Made by a program: the position numbers and the translations under genes
Notes under the pieces: generated by a model
Told to the model about the DNA's origin: nothing
Databases searched by the model: none
The model's input: only the letters and a program-made list of their open reading frames with translations
Part shown: piece after piece, positions 42,166 to 51,590 of the stretch
Layout: every line of letters starts with the position of its first letter
Numbering within the stretch: the stretch's first letter is position 1
Source: Rubricella sp038526735
GTDB lineage: Bacteria; Pseudomonadota; Alphaproteobacteria; Rhodobacterales; Rhodobacteraceae
Assembly: GCA_038526735.1 (NCBI GenBank)
Contig: JBCBGM010000003.1
Coordinates: forward strand, 1 to 64,000
Direction of reading: 5' to 3'
Length of the DNA stretch: 64,000 nt

Positions 42166-44264
42166 CCGCTTTCGTGACCTTCGACCCATACCTGCCACTT
42201 TGGATTTTGGCCGCCTTCGCCACCGCGACCGTGGTGATCCTCGGATACGCCGGCTGGCGCGGACTGACCGGAGCAGCACTGAGGTTTCTCGCAGCCCTGA
42301 TCGTCCTGATCGCCCTCGCCAACCCATCGCTACGCGAAGAAGAGCGGACACCCCTCACCGACATCGCGTTTCTCGTGGTGGATGAGACGGCAAGCCAAGG
42401 CATAGACATCCGCCCCGATCAGATCGCGGAGGCGGAGGCCGCGCTGACCGAGCGTCTCAACCGGCTCGCGACCGATCCTGATGCGCCGCTTGAACTGCGC
42501 GTTTTGCGCGTCACCGACAGCTCGGGCATCGAGGGCGGAGAGCGTGGGACGTTCCTGATGACGGCGCTAGAAGCCGCCGCCGCCGAAGTTGCGCCAGACC
42601 GAATAGCCGGCGCAATGCTGCTGTCCGATGGGCAGCTCCATGACATCGACCACCCGCTGAACTTTCCCGCGCCAATCCACCTGTTCCTTACCGGGCGCAG
42701 CGATGAGTGGGATCGCCGCCTCGTCGTCGAACAGGCCCCCGCCTTTGGCATCGTGGGCGAAGAAGTGGCGATCACCATCCGCGCTGAAAACCTAGGGGTG
42801 CTGCCAGAGCAAGAGACCGGCGGGCGTATCCCGATGGATGTGCTGCTTGATGGTCAGCATGTGACGACCGTGCCTGTGCCCGTGGGCGAAGACATCTCAT
42901 TCAATGTAGCAATTGAGCGGGCCGGGCAAAACGTGCTGGAGCTCTCGCTGCCCACCGGAGACGGAGAGCTGACCGCGCGTAACAATGCGGCACTCGTGCC
43001 GATCAACGGTGTGCGCGACAGGCTGCGCGTGCTCTTGGTCTCTGGCGAGCCGCACCCCGGCGGGCGCACCTGGCGCAATCTGCTAAAGGCGGACCCCTCG
43101 GTCGATCTGGTGCATTTCACCATCCTCCGCCCACCGACCAAGCAAGACGGCACACCCGTCTTTGAGATGAGCCTCATCGCTTTCCCAACGCGCGAGCTGT
43201 TTATGGAGAAGATCGATGAGTTCGATCTCATCATCTTCGACCGCTACCGCCGCCGTGGTGTTTTGCCGGTGCCGTATCTGGCGAATATCGAGCGGTATGT
43301 CAGCCAAGGCGGCGCGGTTTTGATCGCCTCCGGCCCCGCGTTTGCGGGCGTTGAGAGCCTCTACCGCACGCCGCTGCGCGTGATCCTACCCGCTGAGCCC
43401 ACAACGCGGGTGATAGAAGAAGGCTTCCTGCCACAAGTCACCGAGCTTGGCCGTCGCCACCCGGTCACCACCAACCTTGAGGCCGAGGCTCCGCGCCCGC
43501 CCGCTGAGGATGGCACGCCGGGTTGGGGGCGTTGGTTTCGGATGATCGAGCTGGATCAGTTTTCGGGCGACACTGTAATGAACGGCGTCGATGAACAGCC
43601 CCTCCTCATCCTGGATCGCCACGGCGAAGGGCGCGTGGCCCTGCTGGCATCTGACCATGCGTGGCTGTGGTCTCGCGGCTATGAGGGCGGTGGGCCGCAG
43701 CTGGAGTTGCTGCGCCGGCTTGCCCATTGGTTAATGCAAGAGCCTGAGCTCGAGGAGGACGTCCTCATCGCTGAGCCTGACGCTGACGGGCTGATGATCG
43801 AGCGGCGCTCGCTGCGCGATATCTCTCCGACGGTCACGGTGACGCAACCGGATGGGGAAACGCTGGCGGTCACACTGGCCGAAGTCTCTCCGGGCCGCTG
43901 GCAAGGCCGCGCGGATTTTGCGCAGGACGGGCTTTACCGCCTCGCTGAGGGAGATTTGAAGCGTGTCGTGGCGGTTGGCCCCTCCGCACCCCGCGAGTTT
44001 GCCAATGCCATCGCCTCTGCCGCGGTGTTACAGCCGGTGCTGGATGAGACGGGGGGAGGTGTGGCACGCATGGAGGATGGCCTGCCCACGATCCGCCGTG
44101 TTCAAGAGGGCCGCAACGCCGAAGGGCGCGGGTGGATTGGCCTCGTGGACCGTGATGCCTATCAGGTCGCCGATGTGCGCCTGACCTCGCTCGCACCGGG
44201 CTGGCTAGTGTTGCTGCTGATTGCATCCTGCATCGTCGGCGCGTGGCGGGTTGAGGGGCGGTAG
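42162..44264 (+). CDS. Large membrane protein of the MoxR-DUF58-DUF4159 operon
   Basis: 700 residues, GTG start overlapping the previous stop (GTGA). Two N-terminal membrane helices (~10-30, ~38-55) and one C-terminal helix (~675-693) bracket a periplasmic region with a VWA-like start (DIAFLVVDETASQG) and a class I glutamine-amidotransferase-like core (~285-500: VLLVSGEPHPGGRTWRNLL, VSQGGAVLIASGP, LASDHAWLWSRG). No catalytic Cys of a working amidotransferase is evident. It ends the operon. Confidence 0.8.
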   Translation: MTAFVTFDPYLPLWILAAFATATVVILGYAGWRGLTGAALRFLAALIVLIALANPSLREEERTPLTDIAFLVVDETASQGIDIRPDQIAEAEAALTERLNRLATDPDAPLELRVLRVTDSSGIEGGERGTFLMTALEAAAAEVAPDRIAGAMLLSDGQLHDIDHPLNFPAPIHLFLTGRSDEWDRRLVVEQAPAFGIVGEEVAITIRAENLGVLPEQETGGRIPMDVLLDGQHVTTVPVPVGEDISFNVAIERAGQNVLELSLPTGDGELTARNNAALVPINGVRDRLRVLLVSGEPHPGGRTWRNLLKADPSVDLVHFTILRPPTKQDGTPVFEMSLIAFPTRELFMEKIDEFDLIIFDRYRRRGVLPVPYLANIERYVSQGGAVLIASGPAFAGVESLYRTPLRVILPAEPTTRVIEEGFLPQVTELGRRHPVTTNLEAEAPRPPAEDGTPGWGRWFRMIELDQFSGDTVMNGVDEQPLLILDRHGEGRVALLASDHAWLWSRGYEGGGPQLELLRRLAHWLMQEPELEEDVLIAEPDADGLMIERRSLRDISPTVTVTQPDGETLAVTLAEVSPGRWQGRADFAQDGLYRLAEGDLKRVVAVGPSAPREFANAIASAAVLQPVLDETGGGVARMEDGLPTIRRVQEGRNAEGRGWIGLVDRDAYQVADVRLTSLAPGWLVLLLIASCIVGAWRVEGR

Positions 44265-44453
44265 GTTACTACCGGCAATCAACCGTCGGGCTTGCAAGCT
44301 AAGCGCCTTAAACCATGAGTTGTGTGAGGCCTCTCGCACAATCAAAAGATGACCAAAAAAGGTTAAGAAACTGTGGCATGGCCCACGGTTCTTCGGTGTT
44401 CTGGATGGTAGCGAAAGGTCCCATCAGAACAGAACAACCAAAGAGCCCCTCTC

Positions 44454-46241
44454 ATGACTGTTACCGTGTCCGACCGTGTCACCCTCACCCGCGGTGAAAT
44501 CGTCCCAATCAACGGAGATCGCTTCGTTGTACTAGAGAGCTTCGCGCGGTTTAGCGTTGTGGACGCTGAAGGGACAACGCTTGTCACTACCACCGACATC
44601 TTCGACCCGTTTGAGCATATTGGAAGCGATGTCTGGCATGTGCGAGATGACGGCGCAGGCAAATTCTCGGTTTACACACAACTTGGCACCGGCAGCACAG
44701 CAACCCGCAACATTGTCAGCTTTAATGCCGACGGCACGCGCCTGTCCTTAACCACCTATGAGGACGGCAACCCGACGTCGGGGACAGCCAACCCGTTCAA
44801 CACCTATTTCCGCGGCGTTGATCTGCCCGACGGCAAGGTTGCAGGCATCTACACCGATGACGACTTCCAATTGGTGATCTTCAACGCTGACGGCACGGTT
44901 GCCTCGACGACCGAGATTGAAGAGAGCACAACATCCGATCGCCCCACCTTCGTGGCCCGGCCCGTCGCTGTGTATAACGACGATAAAATCTATGTGTTCC
45001 ACTACAACCGAGACACGGGTCTGAGCTTCTTTGAGGCCGCCGAGACATATCTGACGATCTTCAACCTCGATGGCACCGTCTTCAAAGAGATCCAGAAGGT
45101 GTCCGAGGCGAGCATGGGTTTGGCCGCGCGCCTGAGCACCCTCAAGAACGACGATCCGGTAGATGCGGCGGTTCTGAGCGACGGCAAAATCGTTGTGACT
45201 TATGCGTCGGAGTCGTTTGTCACGGGTGTTGCCCAAACATCTGGCGACATCTTTTACAAGATCTACAACGCTGACGGCACGGTCTTCAAAGCCGAGGCCC
45301 GTGCAAACTCCGATCTCTTCGCAGACTTGCAGACACACCCAGAGGTCCACGCGTTCAACGACGGCACCTTCGCGATCACTTACGCCAACGAGTCTGGCCT
45401 TGAGCCCAACCCCGGCACCAGCCTGATCCGTCTCTTCAACGCAGACGGCACGCCAAACGGCGAAAGCGTTCCGATTGAGAGCTTTGGCTTTGGCCTCAAC
45501 ACCGAGATCCTGCCCGACGGCACCGGACTGGTCAGCGATAGCCCGACGATCAACACGGTGTTCCCGATCGAAGTTGAGCTGGGCGAGAGCATCGCACCCT
45601 CCGATGAGCCTACCGAAAGCGACGATGACCTCGAAGGCACCAAGGGCAAAGACAACGTCGATCTCTTGGGCGGCAACGACACCTACAACGCCAAGGGTGG
45701 CAAAGACAAAATCAACGGCGGCGACGGTGATGATGAGATCGACGGCGGCGGCGGCAAAGACACACTCAACGGCAACGATGGCAATGACGTTCTGCGCGGC
45801 GGCGGCGGCAAGGATAAGCTCAACGGCGGCGATGGTGGCGACAGCCTCAACGGCGGCGGCGGAAAAGACAACCTCAAGGGCAACGACGGGAATGACTTCC
45901 TCGTTGGCGGCGGAGGCAGCGACCGGTTGAACGGCGGCGACGACGACGACAACCTCTCTGGCGGCGGTGGAAAAGACAAAATCGAGGGGGGCGCCGGAAA
46001 CGACAGCCTGACCGGCGGCGGCGGTGCTGACACCTTCATCTTCACCAGCCGCGGCGACCGCGGAACCGACATCATCGAAGACTTCGAGCTTGGCAAAGAC
46101 CGCCTTCAATTGCGCGACAGTGACCGAGATGACATCGACGTGGTCGGAGGGTTCGGCCTTGGCACGCTCATCACCTATGACGGCGGTCAGATCACGATCA
46201 AATCCACCACGATCACTATCGACGACATCGAGTTTGTCTAA
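44454..46241 (+). CDS. RTX calcium-binding protein with N-terminal propeller-like repeats
   Basis: 595 residues, no N-terminal signal peptide. Residues ~1-375 carry five repeats with an F/Y-N-x-DGT core (FNADGTRLSL, FNADGTVAST, FNLDGTVFKE, YNADGTVFKA, FNADGTPNGE), suggesting a beta-propeller. Residues ~392-525 hold about 13 RTX nonapeptides, many with a GGGGKDxLNGG form. The end (DTFIFTSRGDRGTDIIEDF, LITYDGGQITI) is the serralysin-type C-terminal domain with the type I secretion signal. No exporter genes are adjacent; the T1SS at 3773-7683 or another one could secrete it. No enzyme motif is seen. Confidence 0.88.
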   Translation: MTVTVSDRVTLTRGEIVPINGDRFVVLESFARFSVVDAEGTTLVTTTDIFDPFEHIGSDVWHVRDDGAGKFSVYTQLGTGSTATRNIVSFNADGTRLSLTTYEDGNPTSGTANPFNTYFRGVDLPDGKVAGIYTDDDFQLVIFNADGTVASTTEIEESTTSDRPTFVARPVAVYNDDKIYVFHYNRDTGLSFFEAAETYLTIFNLDGTVFKEIQKVSEASMGLAARLSTLKNDDPVDAAVLSDGKIVVTYASESFVTGVAQTSGDIFYKIYNADGTVFKAEARANSDLFADLQTHPEVHAFNDGTFAITYANESGLEPNPGTSLIRLFNADGTPNGESVPIESFGFGLNTEILPDGTGLVSDSPTINTVFPIEVELGESIAPSDEPTESDDDLEGTKGKDNVDLLGGNDTYNAKGGKDKINGGDGDDEIDGGGGKDTLNGNDGNDVLRGGGGKDKLNGGDGGDSLNGGGGKDNLKGNDGNDFLVGGGGSDRLNGGDDDDNLSGGGGKDKIEGGAGNDSLTGGGGADTFIFTSRGDRGTDIIEDFELGKDRLQLRDSDRDDIDVVGGFGLGTLITYDGGQITIKSTTITIDDIEFV

Positions 46242-46371
46242 GAGCGCATCTTCGCTGATGTCGTATAGGCTCAGTGGGGGGCCGCTCTGCTCAGACGGAG
46301 AATTCTTGAGACCAGACTGATTTGCGGCCACGTTTGGGAGCACAACTCAATCAAACTTGGTCCGCGCTCCT

Positions 46372-47556
46372 ATGCTCCCAACCGACCTCCCCTTCACCCT
46401 CAACGAATATGACCGGCGTCTTGCCAAAACGCGGGCTGCGATGGGGGGGTTGGGGCTCGACGCGCTCTTTGTCACCGACCCCTCCAACATGGCGTGGCTC
46501 ACCGGCTATGATGGCTGGTCTTTCTATGTGCACCAGGGCGTGCTCGTATTGCCCGACGGCGAGCCGATCTGGTGGGGGCGGCATATGGATATGCTCGGCG
46601 GCCGCCGCACGTGCTGGATGCAAGAGAGCAATATCCTCGGCTACACGGATGACTTCGTTCAATCCACCACCCGTCACCCGATGGAGGACCTTGCCGCGCG
46701 GTTGCGCTGCAAAGGGCTGGGCCATGCGCGCATCGGTGTGGAGATGGAGAATTACTACTACTCCGCAAAGGCCCATGCGGTCCTGCAAAGCGAGCTGCCT
46801 GACGCACCGCTCATCGACGCGACAGGGTTGGTCAACTGGCAACGGCTGGTGAAGTCAGAGGCGGAGATCGCCTTCATCCGCAAAGCCGCGCGCATCTCTG
46901 ACCATGTGATCACCACTGCGATCGATCGCGCAGAGCCAGGTGTGCGTAAGAACGATCTCGTTGCAGACATCCTTCATGCGGGCATCACCGGGGTGGGCGA
47001 AGATTGGGGCGATTACCCCGCGATCATGCCGCTCACACCCTCGGGCCTGGATGCCACAGCGGCGCATCTGACCTGGGACGGCACCCCGATGCGCGCCGGA
47101 GAGGCGACTTTCTTCGAGCTTTCGGGGTGTTACCGCCGCTATCATGCGCCACTTTGCCGGACGGTCTATCTTGGCACCCCATCCGATACGGTTAGGCGCA
47201 CCGAAGAGGCGCAGCTTGCGGGCATCGAAGCGGGGCTAAACGCTGCGCGTGCTGGCAACCGGACGTGTGACATCGCGAATGCCTTCCTCGATGTGCTCGT
47301 CAAGTATGGCATCGAGCGCTCGGGGCGGATGGGCTATCCGGTGGGCGTCAGCTATCCGCCCGACTGGGGGGAGCGTACTGCTTCGATCCGGACCGAAGAC
47401 ACCACTGTTTTGCAACCCGGCATGACCTTCCACTTCATGCCTGCGCTTTGGATGGACGATTGGGGCTTGGAGACGACCGAGACGATCCTTATCCAAGACG
47501 ACGGCCCGGCAGAGGCGCTCTGCAGCGTGGAGCGCAAACTCTTCGTCAAACCCTGA
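46372..47556 (+). CDS. doeA: Ectoine hydrolase-like M24 protein (DoeA)
   Basis: 394 residues from the ATG at 46372; a TTG at 46357 would add five. The creatinase/prolidase fold is clear: an N-terminal domain to ~160, then the pita-bread domain. VSYPPDWGERTASIR, QPGMTFHFMPALWMDDWGLE and TETILI match ectoine hydrolase DoeA (EutD). As in that family the usual M24 metal ligands are largely replaced. It would open the ectoine ring to N-acetyl-diaminobutyrate. The deacetylase doeB and other ectoine catabolism genes are not adjacent, so the call depends on sequence alone. Confidence 0.8.
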   Translation: MLPTDLPFTLNEYDRRLAKTRAAMGGLGLDALFVTDPSNMAWLTGYDGWSFYVHQGVLVLPDGEPIWWGRHMDMLGGRRTCWMQESNILGYTDDFVQSTTRHPMEDLAARLRCKGLGHARIGVEMENYYYSAKAHAVLQSELPDAPLIDATGLVNWQRLVKSEAEIAFIRKAARISDHVITTAIDRAEPGVRKNDLVADILHAGITGVGEDWGDYPAIMPLTPSGLDATAAHLTWDGTPMRAGEATFFELSGCYRRYHAPLCRTVYLGTPSDTVRRTEEAQLAGIEAGLNAARAGNRTCDIANAFLDVLVKYGIERSGRMGYPVGVSYPPDWGERTASIRTEDTTVLQPGMTFHFMPALWMDDWGLETTETILIQDDGPAEALCSVERKLFVKP

Positions 47557-47576
47557 CCGTTCGCACCTATACGAAA

Positions 47577-47594
47577 GGATAGTGCCCGCTATCC
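47577..47594. promoter_or_regulatory. Inverted repeat before the FIST operon
   Basis: GGATAG-tgcccg-CTATCC, a perfect 6-bp dyad with 6-base spacing, 21 bp after the doeA stop and ~70 bp before the FIST start. No T-run follows on the + strand, so it may be an operator or a weak terminator hairpin. Confidence 0.3.
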
Positions 47595-47661
47595 GGCTGC
47601 GTTCAGACACCCCTCGACTGCCTTGCTATACACACGCAATTGCAGACCGAGGGTGCTAGAA

Positions 47662-48834
47662 ATGAAAATCGACGTCCTGTCACAGAGCGGCGCAACGGCG
47701 ACGCAGGATCTGGCGAAAGACATCCAGGCCCTTGCTGAAACCCCACATTTCATCGCCGTAATGATGAACTGCGATCTCGATGTCACCCCACTTGTGGACG
47801 TCTCCAAAGGCACCAGCCTGATCGGCGCAACGTCAGCCTTGGGCGCAATGTCTGACGCGGGCGCCTGCGACGGCGCGGTGGCGTTTTGCATCACCGACGC
47901 TGAGGGTGACTACGGCGTGGGGTACGCGCCCCTCTCAGACAGCCCCAACACCGCAGCTGCAAAAGCGACCAAAGACGCCCTCAGCGCCGCGGACCGACCG
48001 GGTGAGCGCCCATCCCTCGTCTGGGTCATGGCGACGCCGGGCTGCGAAGAGGAGGTTCTCGCGGGTATCCAAAGCGTTATCGGCTCCGACACGCCGATTG
48101 TGGGCGGCAGTGCGGCTGACAATACGGTTGAGGGGAACTGGTTTGCCTTCGCCGACACCAAAGAGGATGGGGCTACCGTTGCCGTCGCGACCCTGTTTCC
48201 GTCAGGCCGAGTGCAGCACGCCTATCAAAACGGCTACGCCCCGAGTGAGACTGTGGGCCTCGTCACCCGCGTTTCGGGTCGGACCGTCCATGAGATCGAC
48301 CACCGCCCCGCAGCTGAAGTCTACCACGACTGGACAGGTCACGCGGTGCCGGGTGTTGAAGAGGGCCAAACCGAGCCGCGCGCGATTTTAGGCGAGAGCA
48401 CCTTCTGGCCGCTTGGTCGTAGCATTGCCCCGCTCAACGGTGTGCCGCAGTTCCTCCTGGCGCATCCAAGCGCGGTGAACCCCGATGGCTCCATCGAGCT
48501 GTTTGCCAACGTCTTTGAGGGAGAGAAACTGCACCTGATGTCAGGGCGTGTGGACGGTCTCGTCTCCCGCGCCGGGCGGGTGGCCGCACTCGCCAAAGAC
48601 GCAAGGTCCGCCCCCACCGACGCCATTGTGGGTGCGCTGATGGTTTACTGTGGTGGCTGCATGTTCGCCGTGCGCGACCGGATCGAAGATGTCGTCGGCG
48701 GCGTGCAAGAGGCGCTGCCAAATGTGCCATTCGCCGGGTTCTTCTCCTTCGGGGAGCAAGGCCCCGTAGTGGAAGAGGGCAATCGCCATGGCAACCTGAT
48801 GATATCTTGCCTAGTCTTTACCCAAGACGGGTAA
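47662..48834 (+). CDS. FIST-domain sensor protein (NosP-like candidate)
   Basis: 390 residues from the ATG at 47662 (MKIDVLSQSG); the frame from 47623 adds 13 less likely residues. N-terminal FIST domain (~25-220: FIAVMMNCDLDV, LIGATSALGAMSDAG, PIVGGSAADNTVEGNWFAF) and C-terminal FIST_C (~225-385: PAAEVYHDW, GRVDGLVSRAGRVA, AGFFSFGEQGPV). FIST proteins were proposed as small-ligand sensors. The subgroup NosP binds haem and NO and is co-encoded with a hybrid histidine kinase in Pseudomonas. The same pairing occurs here (16 bp to the kinase), so a haem/NO role is plausible but unproven. Confidence 0.85.
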   Translation: MKIDVLSQSGATATQDLAKDIQALAETPHFIAVMMNCDLDVTPLVDVSKGTSLIGATSALGAMSDAGACDGAVAFCITDAEGDYGVGYAPLSDSPNTAAAKATKDALSAADRPGERPSLVWVMATPGCEEEVLAGIQSVIGSDTPIVGGSAADNTVEGNWFAFADTKEDGATVAVATLFPSGRVQHAYQNGYAPSETVGLVTRVSGRTVHEIDHRPAAEVYHDWTGHAVPGVEEGQTEPRAILGESTFWPLGRSIAPLNGVPQFLLAHPSAVNPDGSIELFANVFEGEKLHLMSGRVDGLVSRAGRVAALAKDARSAPTDAIVGALMVYCGGCMFAVRDRIEDVVGGVQEALPNVPFAGFFSFGEQGPVVEEGNRHGNLMISCLVFTQDG

Positions 48835-48849
48835 CCGAGAGCATCAATC

Positions 48850-51582
48850 ATGGCAGACGATGAGGCGCTGCGCGAAGCGCTTCTGGAATTGAAACTGCTG
48901 CGCGACCGCGAAACGGCGGCGTTGCGCACGACCGAACAGTTGCTCTCGTGCCTGGAGGTTCTCAACAGCACCGCTGACCCCTCGGAGGGTGCGCGACGGG
49001 TACTTGAACGGTTGAAGCCAATCCTGGGCGCGGATCAGGTGATTGCGCTTGAGGTTCAGAACCGGACGGGGCGGCTGATCGCACAGTCTGGTACGTGGCC
49101 TGAAGGCACCGAGATAACCTTTCCTTTCGATCCGGTGCGCAAGTCCCGGAACCTCGTGGACCGCTATGCAATGGACGGTTGGGGGGATGCGACAGATGTG
49201 CTGAGTGGCCTCCACAGCTTGCTCGTGCAGCCGATGGATGGTCGGGTCTTGATTGCGCTCGCGGCAGCAAAAGGCGCGTTCACGGCCGAGAATGCCCGCA
49301 TCTTCAAGCGTGTCTCTGTGGTGGTGGGCCAAGCTCTGGCAGCCGCGAAACTGGCTGATGAGAACCGCCTGCTCGCGGCAACGATCCAAGGCTCCTCGTC
49401 CGGCTTCGCCATCGCCGACGCGAAAGACCCCGAAAAGCCCCTGCTCTACGTGAACGCCGCGTTTGAGGCGCTGTCGGGCTATTCCGCTGATGAGGTTCTT
49501 GGAGAGAACTGCCGGTTTCTCAACGACGAACCCGCAGAGTCTGAAGAGCGGCTGCGGCTACGCGAAACCGTCGCCAACAACGGCGCCGGGCGGTTCTTGC
49601 TGCGCAATCGCCGCAAATCAGGGGAGCCGTTCTGGAACGAGCTGACGCTCTTTCCCGTCCGCACGGAATCCGGCGAAGCGACCCACCTCGTGGCAACCCA
49701 AACCGACGCCACCGTGCGCGTTCAGGCTGAGGAGGACCGTGAGCGCTTGCGCAAACGGATGGAGGCCGCCCTGCGCGCGACCGGGGATGCGTTCTTGATC
49801 CTCGCGCGCGATGGCACCGTGCTCTACGCCAATTCGGCGACCGCTGAGCAGTTTCCGGCGCGCCCGTCGAACTGGGCGATTGGCTCTCGGTTCGATGAAA
49901 ACTGGGCGGCCTATCTGAACGAAAACGCTCCTTCAGTGAACAGCGCCGTCGCGCAGCCCGATTTTCTACGCATGGCCCTCGGGCAAAAGCGACAACAGGT
50001 GCAGTTTCCAGATGGTCGGACGTTTCTGGTAACCGTTGCTGAGACCGAGGAAGGACCGCTCGCGATCCACGCGACCAATGTGACCGCCCTCAAAGTGACT
50101 GAGCGGCTGTCAGAGCAACGGCTCACAGCCCTCGATGCGGCCCGCGACGGCATCGCGCTTGTTGATGACAGCGGGCGGATTGTAAGCCTGAACCCCTCCG
50201 CCGCGCAGTTGCTGGGGTTCCAGTCTCAACCAGATGCGCTCGGGGTGAAATGGCAGCGTCGCTACGATGATGCGCCGAAAAATCCGCGAGCCTCATCAAT
50301 CCTCAGCCGCAGCGACCAAACCCAGCGCTATCATGAGGTGAACCTGTCGGAGACGGACGAGGGGCAGGTTTTGATCATCCGCGATGTCACGGACCGGCGG
50401 GAGGAGGAGGACAAGCTCAGGTCCCTCAACTCCGCCCTCGCCATCGCACAGCGGAGGGAGGCGACGGCACAGCTCGCCTCAGGCCTTGCGCATGATTTCA
50501 ACAACACGCTCTCGGCGATTATGGGGTCGGCCTCTCTGATCTCCATCGATCGAACAGTGTCTGACGATACGCGCTCTCATGCAGATCGCATTTCAGCTGC
50601 CGGACGATCTGCGGCTAAGCTGGTGAACAGGCTCCTTGATCTCGGCTCTGAGCGCGCAAATGCAAGCCTGATCGATCTGCGCAGTCTGGTGCGCGAGTTG
50701 CCCGCCTTGGTGAAAGCGAACCTGCCCAGCCACATCTCGCTGACCACTTCCATGAGCGACCGGCCCTTGATTGCCGAGGCGCAGGCCAGCGAAATCTCGC
50801 AAATCTTACTCAACCTCGCCCTGAATGCGCGGGATGCCATCGGGGAGGCGGGCGGCACGATCGCTGTCTCAGCGCAGGAGACCACGCCAGACCGTGCTCG
50901 AGACCTCACCGTCGGCACAATCCGCCGAGGGCAGGCCTACGCGGTGATCAGCGTAAGCGACACCGGTTCAGGCATCCCAGACGACATCGTGGAGAAGGTT
51001 TTTGAGCCCTATTTCAGCACCAAGGGGGATCAAGGCACCGGGCTGGGGCTAGCGATTGCGGCAACCCAAGTGCGTGTTGTGGGTGGTGCGATTAACGTCA
51101 CTTCAAGCCCGGGCACAGGCACCAAGATCGAGGTGTTCTGGCCCCTCAGCGACGAGGCGCTCGTCGAAGCTGCCGCTCAACCGCTGCCAAGTTCCGCTGA
51201 CCTCTCAGGCAAAACCCTGCTCGTGGTCGATGACGAAGAGGACGTCGCCGAAGTGCTGCGCGCCTATCTCGAAAAACTCGGCGCAGAGGTTGCCGTGACC
51301 CATGCCGCAGAGGACGCGGCAGAGGCGATCAGCGACGACCCGGAGGCCTGGAGCGCACTCATCACCGACTACGACATGCCCGGCATGACGGGCGGCGATC
51401 TGGTGGCAAAGGCTCGGGAGGTGAACCCAGCCCTCCCTATTTTCGTTGTTACCGCACTGGCCCGCCGCATCACGGACCCACGACTGTCACGCGATATGAT
51501 TACAGGTCTGTTTGCCAAACCGGTCGACCTGCGGCACCTTGCAGGCGAGCTTGCAAAAGCGACAACACCGAACGACCCTTAG
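48850..51582 (+). CDS. GAF-LOV-PAS hybrid histidine kinase with receiver domain
   Basis: 910 residues. Order: short coiled coil (1-40), GAF (~40-170), LOV-type PAS (~175-290), PAS (~300-415), PAS (~420-515), HisKA with His548 (GLAHDFNNTLSAIMGS), HATPase (~645-765: N box ILLNLALNARDA, SDTGSGIPDD, GTGLGLAIA), receiver (~788-903) with Asp840. The LOV domain keeps GENCRFL (Cys221), the LRNRRKSGEPFWNEL Asn pair and the VATQTDAT Gln, which are the flavin-contacting and photoactive residues. It is therefore a likely blue-light or flavin-redox sensor. It has no membrane segment. It lies between a FIST gene and a LuxR-type regulator. Confidence 0.9.
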   Translation: MADDEALREALLELKLLRDRETAALRTTEQLLSCLEVLNSTADPSEGARRVLERLKPILGADQVIALEVQNRTGRLIAQSGTWPEGTEITFPFDPVRKSRNLVDRYAMDGWGDATDVLSGLHSLLVQPMDGRVLIALAAAKGAFTAENARIFKRVSVVVGQALAAAKLADENRLLAATIQGSSSGFAIADAKDPEKPLLYVNAAFEALSGYSADEVLGENCRFLNDEPAESEERLRLRETVANNGAGRFLLRNRRKSGEPFWNELTLFPVRTESGEATHLVATQTDATVRVQAEEDRERLRKRMEAALRATGDAFLILARDGTVLYANSATAEQFPARPSNWAIGSRFDENWAAYLNENAPSVNSAVAQPDFLRMALGQKRQQVQFPDGRTFLVTVAETEEGPLAIHATNVTALKVTERLSEQRLTALDAARDGIALVDDSGRIVSLNPSAAQLLGFQSQPDALGVKWQRRYDDAPKNPRASSILSRSDQTQRYHEVNLSETDEGQVLIIRDVTDRREEEDKLRSLNSALAIAQRREATAQLASGLAHDFNNTLSAIMGSASLISIDRTVSDDTRSHADRISAAGRSAAKLVNRLLDLGSERANASLIDLRSLVRELPALVKANLPSHISLTTSMSDRPLIAEAQASEISQILLNLALNARDAIGEAGGTIAVSAQETTPDRARDLTVGTIRRGQAYAVISVSDTGSGIPDDIVEKVFEPYFSTKGDQGTGLGLAIAATQVRVVGGAINVTSSPGTGTKIEVFWPLSDEALVEAAAQPLPSSADLSGKTLLVVDDEEDVAEVLRAYLEKLGAEVAVTHAAEDAAEAISDDPEAWSALITDYDMPGMTGGDLVAKAREVNPALPIFVVTALARRITDPRLSRDMITGLFAKPVDLRHLAGELAKATTPNDP

Positions 51583-51590
51583 GACACGCT

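Noticed and set aside
44748..46343. A 531-codon open frame on the minus strand
   Set aside because: Antisense to the RTX gene; its Val/Ala-rich pattern is the mirror of the RTX glycine repeats.
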